Shown: positions 1-5,231 of the stretch, piece after piece
Layout: each line of letters begins with the position of its first letter
How positions within the stretch are numbered: the stretch's first letter is position 1
DNA from: Planctomycetota bacterium
GTDB taxonomy: Bacteria > Planctomycetota > Phycisphaerae > UBA1845
Assembly: GCA_022566435.1 (NCBI GenBank)
Contig: JADFIX010000089.1
Span: 1-9,162, forward strand
DNA: 9,162 nt
Direction: 5' to 3'
Translations under genes and position numbers: made by a program
Notes under the pieces: generated by a model
The model's database searches: none
What the model was told of the DNA's origin: nothing
Seen by the model: only the letters and a program-made list of their open reading frames with translations

Positions 1-880
1 GAAAAGTGAAAAGCCCCGCCAGTACGTGCCAAATTGACCTGGCGATGGTGCCAAAGCTCTTGAACAGTGAGATCAAGCCACCGATAGCCACCGCACCGGC
101 ACCAATGTAGCGAATGTAGTTATCGTAGATGTCCTTGGGTTGCATCTCCGACACGACTTTTTCCGTGGCCGGGTATATCGGCGTTTGCGCGGCGTCGCCG
201 AAAAAGGCGATCGCCGGGATGAGGATGAACCATGAGAGCACGGCCCCGCCCAGCATGTAGCCCGCCACTCGCGCACCCAGTATGTATCCCACGCCCAGCA
301 ACGCCGGCGACGCGTCCAACTGAGCTTCCGTGCGAAAGCGATGGATGGAGATTCTTCCCGTTTCTTTCCAAATGCCGAGCTGAGAGAAGAGATAGAAAAA
401 TGCCCCGACAAGCGCACCCCAGATGACGGACTTCGCGCCCGCACCGCCGCGTTCGCCCGATTCCAGCACCTCCGCACAAGCGACCCCTTCGGGATAGGGA
501 AGGACGCCGTGTTCCTTGACGATCAGGATCTGCCGCAACGGGACCATGAAGCAGACGCCCAGCAGGCCGCCGATGCCGCCCCAGATCACCATATCCAAGT
601 AAATGGGGTCGGCCGTACCCATCATGAAAAGAGCGGGTATCGTGAAGATCATGCCCGCGGCGACGCTTTCTCCGGCCGATCCCACCGTCTGCACCATGTT
701 GCTTTCGAGTAGGGTGCCGCGGGAAAGAAGTTTCCGCATGATCAGGAGTGAAATCACCGCCGCCGGGATCGACGCGCTGATCGTCATGCCGACCTTCAGC
801 CCGACGAATGCGTTGGCCGCTGCCAGCAACGCCCCGACAAGGACGCCCAGTACGATCGCTCGAACCGAAAACTCGCGCAT
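1..880 (-). CDS. OPT-family oligopeptide transporter, N-terminal part (3' end cut by window edge)
   Basis: This is an inner-membrane transporter of the OPT (oligopeptide transporter) superfamily, bacterial branch, which moves peptides or metal-ligand complexes into the cytoplasm. The reading frame on the minus strand is open from ATG 878-880 to the window edge, giving 293 residues of a protein usually about twice that size. It starts MREFSVRAIVLGVLVG and contains family-typical stretches: AANAFVGLKVGMTISASIP in the first helices, then NMVQTVGSAGESVAAGMIF, and then EHGVLPYPEGVACAEVLESG. Several hydrophobic segments follow (around WGALVGAFFYLF, VLSWFILIPAIAFF and YIGAGAVAIGGLI). The start is supported by a GGGAGAAG ribosome site directly upstream, and by a minus-strand promoter about 70 bp further up. 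It is divergent from the methyltransferase gene. The family is secure; the substrate cannot be told from sequence. No frameshift was seen in the visible part. Confidence 0.93.
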   Translation of the reverse strand, partial: MREFSVRAIVLGVLVGALLAAANAFVGLKVGMTISASIPAAVISLLIMRKLLSRGTLLESNMVQTVGSAGESVAAGMIFTIPALFMMGTADPIYLDMVIWGGIGGLLGVCFMVPLRQILIVKEHGVLPYPEGVACAEVLESGERGGAGAKSVIWGALVGAFFYLFSQLGIWKETGRISIHRFRTEAQLDASPALLGVGYILGARVAGYMLGGAVLSWFILIPAIAFFGDAAQTPIYPATEKVVSEMQPKDIYDNYIRYIGAGAVAIGGLISLFKSFGTIARSIWHVLAGLFTF

Positions 881-951
881 GACTTCTCCCTCATTCGTGG
901 CGCGGGCGAACCAGCGGAATTTGGGTTGAACCCGCCCCCGCGCCGAGGGAC

Positions 952-980
952 ACTATAGGCGAACGATTGTTTTTTGAAAA
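952..980 (-). promoter_or_regulatory. Candidate sigma70-type promoter for the OPT transporter
   Basis: On the minus strand, TTTTCA (975-980) is separated by 17 nt from TATAGT (952-957). The -10 matches the consensus at five of six positions and the -35 at four. Transcription would start near 945, leaving an untranslated leader of about 65 nt. That leader contains an 11-bp palindrome at 923-933 (GGGTT-G-AACCC) that could be an operator. Read by eye only. Confidence 0.5.
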
Positions 981-988
981 CCGAAGGG

Positions 989-1018
989 GAGCGACGATCG
1001 TGTCCATTGTTGTCGCTC
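989..1018. promoter_or_regulatory. Dyad / hairpin between divergent genes
   Basis: GAGCGAC (989-995) is the exact reverse complement of GTCGCTC (1012-1018). The stem can be extended inwards by a G-U, an A-U and a U-G pair to 10 pairs, with a 10-nt loop. It lies between the minus-strand OPT promoter and the start of the methyltransferase gene. It could be an operator for a dimeric regulator or a hairpin in the methyltransferase leader. Only three T residues follow it, so it is not a standard terminator in the plus direction. Confidence 0.4.
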
Positions 1019-1053
1019 TTTGATGCCATGAAACCTAAGGACATCGCAAAACC

Positions 1054-1755
1054 GTGACGACCCCACGCCCGATACGATTTGACCGACGCGACGGAAAGGC
1101 GTTCTTTCGGAATCTACCGATTCAACGGTTTAGCCTGCCGCTGCGCGGGCGGACGTTTCTTATCGACGCCCTCGCCGATGCGGCCGACCTGCTCGACCAG
1201 CCCGATTTCGCGAAGCGATTCATCGAGGACGACGTGGGTCCGTACGGTTTGGAACTCTGGGACTCGTCGATCATGCTGGCCGAGCACTTGTTGCAATCCC
1301 AAGCGACCAACCTGAACCTCGCCGTTGAGCTCGGATGCGGTCTGGGGCTCGTGTCGATCGCTTTAGCTTCGTTCGGCTGGAAGATCACGGCAACGGACAA
1401 CGAATCGACGGCCCTCGCCTTCGCTCAGCACAATGCAAAGTTGAACGCCGTCGATTCCATCAAATTCGAAACCCTCGATTGGCATCATCCGCCGAAGGGC
1501 CGGCGCTTTGACTGCGTTTTGGCGGCGGATGTGCTGTACCAGTTGGTCGATCAAACGCCGTTAATCGAGTGTTTTCGCACGCTGCTGGCGCCGACCGGCG
1601 TGGCTTTCGTCGCCGATCCGAATCGCCGCATCGCCGATGGATTCGAGACCATGGCCCGATCGAGCGGTTTCGATGTCGAGGTCGTCAGCGCAGAGGCCGA
1701 AAAACCAGAGGGAAAGTGTACAAGAGGGCGTATCTATCGCCTGCGGCCGGAGTAG
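1054..1755 (+). CDS. Class I SAM-dependent methyltransferase, lysine-methyltransferase-like (DxxY) family
   Basis: A 233-residue Rossmann-fold methyltransferase using S-adenosylmethionine. Motif I is ELGCGLG (residues 92-98), the acidic residue ending strand 2 is D115 (in ITATDNE), a DW follows at 142-143, and post-motif II is D159-V-L-Y162. The DxxY motif together with GPYGLELWDSS (62-72), just before motif I, resembles the METTL20/METTL21 group of protein lysine methyltransferases (Pfam PF10294-like), whose bacterial members can modify ETF-beta or other proteins. The target here is unknown, and a small-molecule substrate is possible. The N-terminal 60 residues form an extension before the core. 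The start is GTG at 1054; no ATG occurs in frame until residue 74, which would destroy the conserved GxxLW segment. AAGGA lies at 1037-1041, a rather long spacing. A 9-codon frame (ATG 1028, stop 1055-1057) overlaps the GTG and could couple translation. Confidence 0.85.
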   Translation: MTTPRPIRFDRRDGKAFFRNLPIQRFSLPLRGRTFLIDALADAADLLDQPDFAKRFIEDDVGPYGLELWDSSIMLAEHLLQSQATNLNLAVELGCGLGLVSIALASFGWKITATDNESTALAFAQHNAKLNAVDSIKFETLDWHHPPKGRRFDCVLAADVLYQLVDQTPLIECFRTLLAPTGVAFVADPNRRIADGFETMARSSGFDVEVVSAEAEKPEGKCTRGRIYRLRPE

Positions 1756-1845
1756 GGGGGCTGAAGCGACTTGCATGCAGACGTCGCCAGTCGCGCGATT
1801 GCCCGTTTCCCGCCTCGCACAATCAAGCACCGTCATCCAATGACC

Positions 1846-1851
1846 GATAAT
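1846..1851 (+). promoter_or_regulatory. Possible -10 element (GATAAT) for the acetyltransferase gene
   Basis: GATAAT matches TATAAT at five of six positions and would place the transcript start near 1858, just before the foldable leader at 1861-1907. The expected -35 region (about 1823-1828) has little resemblance to TTGACA, so an activator or another sigma factor would be needed if this is real. Confidence 0.25.
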
Positions 1852-1860
1852 CTTGAAAAG

Positions 1861-1907
1861 CCAACATTATTCCGCCGGAATCTCGTGATGCGGCATGCGA
1901 ATGTTGG
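1861..1907 (+). promoter_or_regulatory. Foldable leader: long-range inverted repeat enclosing a small hairpin
   Basis: CCAACATT (1861-1868) pairs perfectly with AATGTTGG (1900-1907). Directly stacked on its 5' strand is a second perfect stem, ATTCC (1869-1873) with GGAAT (1877-1881), closing a 3-nt loop. A weak ATG/CAT stem (1888-1890 with 1894-1896) could form a third arm, giving a three-way-junction shape. It ends 32 nt before the GTG start of the acetyltransferase. It may be a cis-acting RNA or a DNA operator; no known riboswitch class was recognised. Confidence 0.35.
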
Positions 1908-1939
1908 TCGGCGCAGATTAACAGGGGAGAACTGTCGGC

Positions 1940-2548
1940 GTGACTGCATCTTCTTCTTCCATCGAGTCGGGCGCCTACGTCCACCCGTCCGCGTTGTGCG
2001 AGAGCGACAGCATTGGCGATGGCACACGAATCTGGGCGTACGCCCACATTATGCCCGGCGCGGTCATCGGACGCGACTGCAACATTTGCGATCAAGTCTT
2101 TGTTGAGGGCGGCGCGCGTATCGGCGCAAGGGTCACCGTGAAAAACCAAGTCATGGTCTGGGACGGCGTGACTGTGGAAGATGACGCATTCCTCGGTCCC
2201 GGGATGATCTTCACCAACGATCTGCATCCGCGAAGCGCCCGTCTGCCGGAAGTCGCCGACCGTTATCGTCGCACGGAGAATTGGCTGGTCCCGACGACCG
2301 TCGGGCGGGGCGCTTCTATCGGTGCAGGCGCGGTCGTTCTTTGCGGGGTGACGATTGGACCGTATGCGATGATCGGCGCAGGCGCCGTGGTCATTGCCAA
2401 TGTTCCCGCCCACGGCCTCTTCGTAGGGCATCCCGCCAAGGCCATTGGATGGGTCTGTGGGTGTGGCACGCGGTTGGATTCCGCGTTGTGCTGTCCGACC
2501 TGCGGTCAGAGGCATACGTGCCGCGATGACCGGCTCGAACTCGCATAG
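1940..2548 (+). CDS. Hexapeptide-repeat sugar-nucleotide N-acetyltransferase, WbpD/WlbB-like
   Basis: A 202-residue left-handed beta-helix acyltransferase. Residues about 11-165 carry imperfect hexapeptide repeats (such as IGDGTRI, VIGRDCNI, IGARVTV, VEDDAFL, IGAGAVV, IGPYAMI, IGAGAVV). The segment FTNDLHPR (91-98), and the ending VGHPAKAIGWVC, match UDP-GlcNAc3NA N-acetyltransferases (WbpD of Pseudomonas, WlbB of Bordetella), which acetylate the C3 amino group using acetyl-CoA during synthesis of diacetylated uronic sugars for O-antigen-type glycans. Close relatives act on other amino sugars, so the exact substrate is uncertain. The C-terminal tail has C173, C175, C185 and C188 in a CxC...CPxC arrangement typical of a small zinc ribbon. 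Start is GTG 1940 with AGGGGAG about 10 nt upstream. The other genes of that pathway (wbpA, wbpB, wbpE types) are not in the window. Confidence 0.85.
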   Translation: MTASSSSIESGAYVHPSALCESDSIGDGTRIWAYAHIMPGAVIGRDCNICDQVFVEGGARIGARVTVKNQVMVWDGVTVEDDAFLGPGMIFTNDLHPRSARLPEVADRYRRTENWLVPTTVGRGASIGAGAVVLCGVTIGPYAMIGAGAVVIANVPAHGLFVGHPAKAIGWVCGCGTRLDSALCCPTCGQRHTCRDDRLELA

Positions 2549-2608
2549 AGCTGTCCGACGATTGCCGCCGACCCGCCTCGCGACCCTCATTTTCAAAAAT
2601 CACAGGCC

Positions 2609-2634
2609 CCCGGGATGCAGATTCTGCGGGCATC
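2609..2634 (+). terminator. GC-rich foldable segment after the acetyltransferase gene, possible weak terminator
   Basis: CCCG (2609-2612) can pair with CGGG (2627-2630), with CAG/CTG continuing the stem after a bulge; alternatively GATGC (2614-2618) pairs with GCATC (2630-2634). No T tract follows, so it is not a classical intrinsic terminator. Listed because it lies between a stop codon and the next promoter. Confidence 0.2.
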
Positions 2635-2644
2635 TGAGAATTCG

Positions 2645-2673
2645 CTTACATTTCCGGCGGAATTGACTACAAT
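2645..2673 (+). promoter_or_regulatory. Candidate sigma70-type promoter for parA
   Basis: CTTACA (2645-2650), four of six matches to TTGACA, is followed after exactly 17 nt by TACAAT (2668-2673), five of six matches to TATAAT. Transcription would begin near 2680, giving a leader of about 90 nt before the parA start codon. It indicates that parA-vanZ is transcribed separately from the acetyltransferase gene. Confidence 0.5.
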
Positions 2674-2751
2674 AACGCCCGTCGACCGCAGAACCGGCTT
2701 TGCCGACACGTTGCAGGAGGCGACTCGAACTAGGCGGCTTGAGGGCTGCCG

Positions 2752-2771
2752 ATCGGTAAGGGAGGACCGAT
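2752..2771 (+). promoter_or_regulatory. Hairpin presenting the parA ribosome-binding site in its loop
   Basis: ATCGGT (2752-2757) is the exact reverse complement of ACCGAT (2766-2771). The 8-nt loop (2758-2765) is AAGGGAGG, a near-perfect Shine-Dalgarno sequence, and the 3' strand of the stem includes the A and T of the parA ATG (2770-2772). In mRNA this would hold the start codon partly paired while displaying the ribosome site. It may tune or regulate ParA synthesis. Confidence 0.45.
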
Positions 2772-3912
2772 GCGACGCATCGTTGTGATCAATCAAAAAG
2801 GCGGGGTCGGTAAGACGACGACGACGGCCAATCTCGGCGCGGCGTTGGCACTCTTGGGAAACCGCGTTCTTCTGATCGATTTCGATCCGCAAGCCCATCT
2901 TACGCTTCACTACGGCATTGACGTGGACGAGGAACAGCCCACGGCCTACGACATTCTGACCTCGTCGACGCCGGTGTCCGAGGTGATCGTCGAGGCGAGG
3001 GAGAACATCAAGTTGATGCCCTCGGATATCGACCTTGCGGCGGCGGAGGCGGAACTCATCAGCGTGATGGGCCGAGAGGTCGTGCTCAGAGAGGCCCTGA
3101 CGCCGGTGGAGAACGATTTCGACGTCATGTTAGTCGATTGCCCCCCGTCACTCGGCGTGTTGACCATTAATGCCCTGGCGGCTTGCGATGAAGTGTTGAT
3201 TCCCCTGCAGGCACAGTTCTTTGCCTTGCAAGGGTTGAGCAAACTTCTGGACACCGTGATGTTGGTACGGCAGCGAATCAACCGGAATCTTGTCGTGGGC
3301 GGCGTGCTCCTGTGCATGCACGAATCAACCACCCGACTGGGCGCGGAGGTCGTGGCCGATCTCACGCAATTCCTCGAAGGTGTGCGGGGGACCGACGTGC
3401 CATGGGCGGACGCGCGTCTTTATCACACACGCATTCGTCGTAATATCAAGCTGGCGGAAGCCTCGAGTTTTGGGCAGACGGCCATCGAATATGCGCCCCA
3501 CTGCAACGGCGCATTGGATTATTCCGCCCTTGCAAAAGAATTGATGGGCGATCCGTCCGAGGTAGAGACGCCTGAGTCTGCGGCATCGGAAGTAGACGTA
3601 GCTGACGAACCGGTGCGGGAAGAAGAGGACCAAATCGTGCCATCCGGTTTGTCGCGCGAGCCCGGCGCGGCGCAGAAAGCCGATGAAAAACCGTCCGATT
3701 CGAGCACGCCGGTTCGATTCCAACCTCAAGAACTAATCGTGCCGGCGGGAGCCTCGTCTCAATCTCCGGACCGTTTCCATGCGAGAACGGAACGTCTAGC
3801 TCCTGCGGCGTTTCCGTCACCGCCGGATCCCCCCGAGCCGGGGGCCGCACAATTCGATACGCACGGCGAGACGCCGTTGAGAACCGCGCCCACCGAACCT
3901 CGCACGCGCTGA
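2770..3912 (+). CDS. ParA/Soj-family ATPase with long disordered C-terminal tail, no adjacent parB
   Basis: A 380-residue protein. Residues 1-260 form a ParA/Soj deviant-Walker ATPase: KGGVGKTTT (10-18) with the signature lysine K10 and catalytic-loop K15, LIDFDPQAHLT (35-45, D37 and D39), and Walker B LVDCPPS (121-127, D123). Near the end of the domain lies TRIRRNIKLAEASSFGQ, the Soj-like region that carries surface arginines. Such ATPases dimerise on ATP and use DNA or membrane as a matrix to place chromosomes or protein complexes. Residues 261-380 are rich in Pro, Glu, Ser and Ala, lack Tyr and Cys, and look disordered; family members normally end near 255-260. There is no parB, no centromere-like repeat cluster and no tyrosine-rich tail as in BY-kinases, so chromosome partition is not supported by context. 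The start ATG has GGGAGG 5 nt upstream. The vanZ-like gene follows after 12 nt. Confidence 0.88.
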   Translation: MRRIVVINQKGGVGKTTTTANLGAALALLGNRVLLIDFDPQAHLTLHYGIDVDEEQPTAYDILTSSTPVSEVIVEARENIKLMPSDIDLAAAEAELISVMGREVVLREALTPVENDFDVMLVDCPPSLGVLTINALAACDEVLIPLQAQFFALQGLSKLLDTVMLVRQRINRNLVVGGVLLCMHESTTRLGAEVVADLTQFLEGVRGTDVPWADARLYHTRIRRNIKLAEASSFGQTAIEYAPHCNGALDYSALAKELMGDPSEVETPESAASEVDVADEPVREEEDQIVPSGLSREPGAAQKADEKPSDSSTPVRFQPQELIVPAGASSQSPDRFHARTERLAPAAFPSPPDPPEPGAAQFDTHGETPLRTAPTEPRTR

Positions 3913-3924
3913 AAGCCCGATTTG

Positions 3925-4308
3925 ATGAGTGCGATAGGCCGGCCACCATTCCACAATAAGGCACGAACCACCATTTGGTGCGGCTACTGGATCGTCATAT
4001 TCGTGCTCACGCATCGCCCGCTTGGTGATATTGGGAAGCCGCCTTTCCCCGGGGCCGACAAGGTCGTCCACTTCGTCTTGTACTTCGGGTTGACTTGGCT
4101 CGGCGCTTGGCGTCGTCGTACAAGTCCTGCGGGGTATAACCCGGCAAGCGTGTTGGTCTGGGCGGGTATCTACGTCGTTTACGGCGGGATTGACGAGTGG
4201 CTCCAGTCTTACGTCGGTCGGACGATGAGCCTATTTGACTGGTTTGCCGACGTGGCGGGCGTGGCAGCAGCTTCAGTCGTAATCTTGCTGTCAAAGAAGC
4301 GAAAATGA
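3925..4308 (+). CDS. VanZ-like small membrane protein
   Basis: A 127-residue protein with about four membrane segments: about 15-29, 46-62, 74-89 and 105-122. The VanZ-type conserved residues are visible: DKVVHF (45-50) at the start of helix 2, then D90-E91-x2-Q94-x4-R99 between helices 3 and 4, and D105-x3-D109-x2-G112 in the last helix. VanZ domains occur alone or fused; in one glycopeptide cluster VanZ gives teicoplanin resistance, but most members have no known function. An upstream TTG at 3922 is in frame, but the ATG at 3925 is the more likely start. The ribosome site is poor (GAAAG), and the gene starts 12 nt after the parA stop, so translation is probably coupled to parA. Resistance should not be inferred from the domain name. 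Confidence 0.85.
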   Translation: MSAIGRPPFHNKARTTIWCGYWIVIFVLTHRPLGDIGKPPFPGADKVVHFVLYFGLTWLGAWRRRTSPAGYNPASVLVWAGIYVVYGGIDEWLQSYVGRTMSLFDWFADVAGVAAASVVILLSKKRK

Positions 4309-4381
4309 CTATCGGACCGGCCGGGATCGCCGAGTTGTCGAGAATAGGCCTCGTTGTGTAACGACAGATTAACAAGATGGG

Positions 4382-4399
4382 ATTCGCGGTCTTGCGAAT
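4382..4399. promoter_or_regulatory. Inverted repeat upstream of the two-component operon
   Basis: ATTCGC (4382-4387) and GCGAAT (4394-4399) are perfect reverse complements around a 6-bp centre. It lies some 18 bp upstream of a -10-like TATGAT (4418-4423), where an activator or repressor could bind. A further 5-bp dyad (TCGTT-GTGT-AACGA, 4351-4364) lies upstream. Function is inferred from position only. Confidence 0.35.
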
Positions 4400-4417
4400 G
4401 CGCCTTCTGTCGAAGCC

Positions 4418-4423
4418 TATGAT
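4418..4423 (+). promoter_or_regulatory. Possible -10 element (TATGAT) for the two-component operon
   Basis: TATGAT matches TATAAT at five of six positions. The only -35-like hexamer, TTGCGA (4392-4397), is 20 nt away, which is too far for a good promoter, and it overlaps the inverted repeat at 4382-4399. A regulated promoter that needs an activator would fit this arrangement. Confidence 0.3.
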
Positions 4424-4435
4424 AAGATGATTTGT

Positions 4436-4451
4436 GTGACGGGCACGTCAC
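4436..4451. promoter_or_regulatory. Perfect dyad GTGACG-N4-CGTCAC in the leader of the two-component operon
   Basis: GTGACG (4436-4441) and CGTCAC (4446-4451) are perfect reverse complements around GGCA. It lies between the likely -10 and the start codon of the response regulator, ending 37 bp before the ATG. It could be an operator, or an RNA hairpin in the leader. OmpR-type regulators more often bind direct repeats, so autoregulation is only one option. Confidence 0.4.
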
Positions 4452-4488
4452 TTGGGAGTCTGCCGGCTGCGTGGAAGGATTCCATTTC

Positions 4489-5229
4489 ATGGCTGATAAA
4501 CGAACCGTTGTCGTGGTCGAAGATGAAGACGCTATCCGTCGTGGAATCGTGGACGCGTTGCGGTCGGCCGGCTACGAGCCGGTGGAAGCCGCCGATGGGC
4601 AAGTGGGATTGGCGGAGGCGCAACGTGCGGGTGTCGACCTCGTCTTGCTCGATCTCTTGCTGCCGAAGTTAGACGGTTTCGACGTACTGGAGCAACTACG
4701 GGTGACTCGCCCGTCGCTACCGGTCATCATTCTGTCCGCCCGGGGATCGGAAGATGATCGGGTGCGCGGTTTGCGGGGCGGTGCGGATGACTATGTGGTG
4801 AAGCCGTTTTCGGCACGGGAGCTTCTGGCCCGTGTCCATGCCGTGCTGAGGCGCAGTCCGGAAAGACCCGAGCCGGTCCTGCGGATTCGGGTGGCCGAAA
4901 AAGAGGTGGACTGCGGACGGCGGGAGATTTGCCTGAACAACGGGCAACGGATCGCCCTTTCGGAAATGGAGGCGGGCATCCTGCAACAGTTGGCGGCCCA
5001 TGCGGGGCGCGTCGTTTCGCGCGAGGAGTTGCTGTCCAGTGTGTGGGGTATCCGAGACGGTGTCGTGGAGACGCGTGCCATCGACATGCACATCACTCGT
5101 CTTCGGCAGAAGCTTCGAGGGGATGGGCCGGACGACGAGCCGGAATGGATCGTCACGGTGCGCGGCAAGGGGTACATGCTCGGACCGGAAGCCGTGACGG
5201 TTACCGACGACGGCGCGGTGGAGGGCTGA
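4489..5229 (+). CDS. OmpR/PhoB-family response regulator
   Basis: A 246-residue DNA-binding response regulator. The receiver domain (about 5-122) has acidic pocket residues E11 and D12, phospho-acceptor D55 in LVLLDLLLP, switch residue S83 in IILSARG, Y102, and the conserved lysine K105 in VVKPFSARELLARV. A short linker leads to a winged-helix domain (about 130-235) with LSEMEAGILQQLAAHAGRV, the REELLSSVWG segment, the recognition-helix stretch AIDMHITRLRQKL and the final hairpin VRGKGYML. It should be phosphorylated by the kinase encoded 2 nt downstream and then act on target promoters. The start chosen is ATG 4489, with AAGGA at 4475-4479; an in-frame TTG at 4432 would add 19 residues without family resemblance. 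The ten-residue tail after GYML is unremarkable. Targets are unknown. Confidence 0.95.
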   Translation: MADKRTVVVVEDEDAIRRGIVDALRSAGYEPVEAADGQVGLAEAQRAGVDLVLLDLLLPKLDGFDVLEQLRVTRPSLPVIILSARGSEDDRVRGLRGGADDYVVKPFSARELLARVHAVLRRSPERPEPVLRIRVAEKEVDCGRREICLNNGQRIALSEMEAGILQQLAAHAGRVVSREELLSSVWGIRDGVVETRAIDMHITRLRQKLRGDGPDDEPEWIVTVRGKGYMLGPEAVTVTDDGAVEG

Positions 5230-5231
5230 TC

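Noticed and set aside
1823..2596. 257-residue open frame on the minus strand opposite the acetyltransferase gene
   Set aside because: It is a mirror frame of a well-supported beta-helix gene in GC-rich DNA. The product has no recognisable motif or membrane segment and there is no ribosome site.
2770..3912. ParA as part of a parABS partition locus or a BY-type tyrosine kinase
   Set aside because: No parB-like gene or repeated centromere-like sites lie in the window, the Walker A motif is KGGVGKTT and not the tyrosine-kinase type, and the tail contains no tyrosines.
3446..3964. 172-residue minus-strand frame opposite the ParA tail
   Set aside because: Cys/Arg/Pro-rich shadow of the parA frame with no family likeness and no promoter. 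The Walker-motif gene on the plus strand explains the stretch.
3925..4308. VanZ as evidence for glycopeptide resistance
   Set aside because: No vanA, vanH or vanX-type genes are present, and VanZ-like domains are widespread in genomes without resistance. Only the domain family is supported.
4432..4488. TTG start adding 19 residues to the response regulator
   Set aside because: The added residues (MCDGHVTWESAGC...) do not resemble receiver domains, cover the GTGACG/CGTCAC dyad, and lack a ribosome site; ATG 4489 has AAGGA at proper spacing.
4929..5231. In-frame N-terminal extension of the kinase (101 extra residues) overlapping the response regulator gene
   Set aside because: It has Arg/Gly-rich composition with no domain likeness, lies wholly inside the response regulator coding sequence, and a good GTG with GGAGGG exists at 5232.
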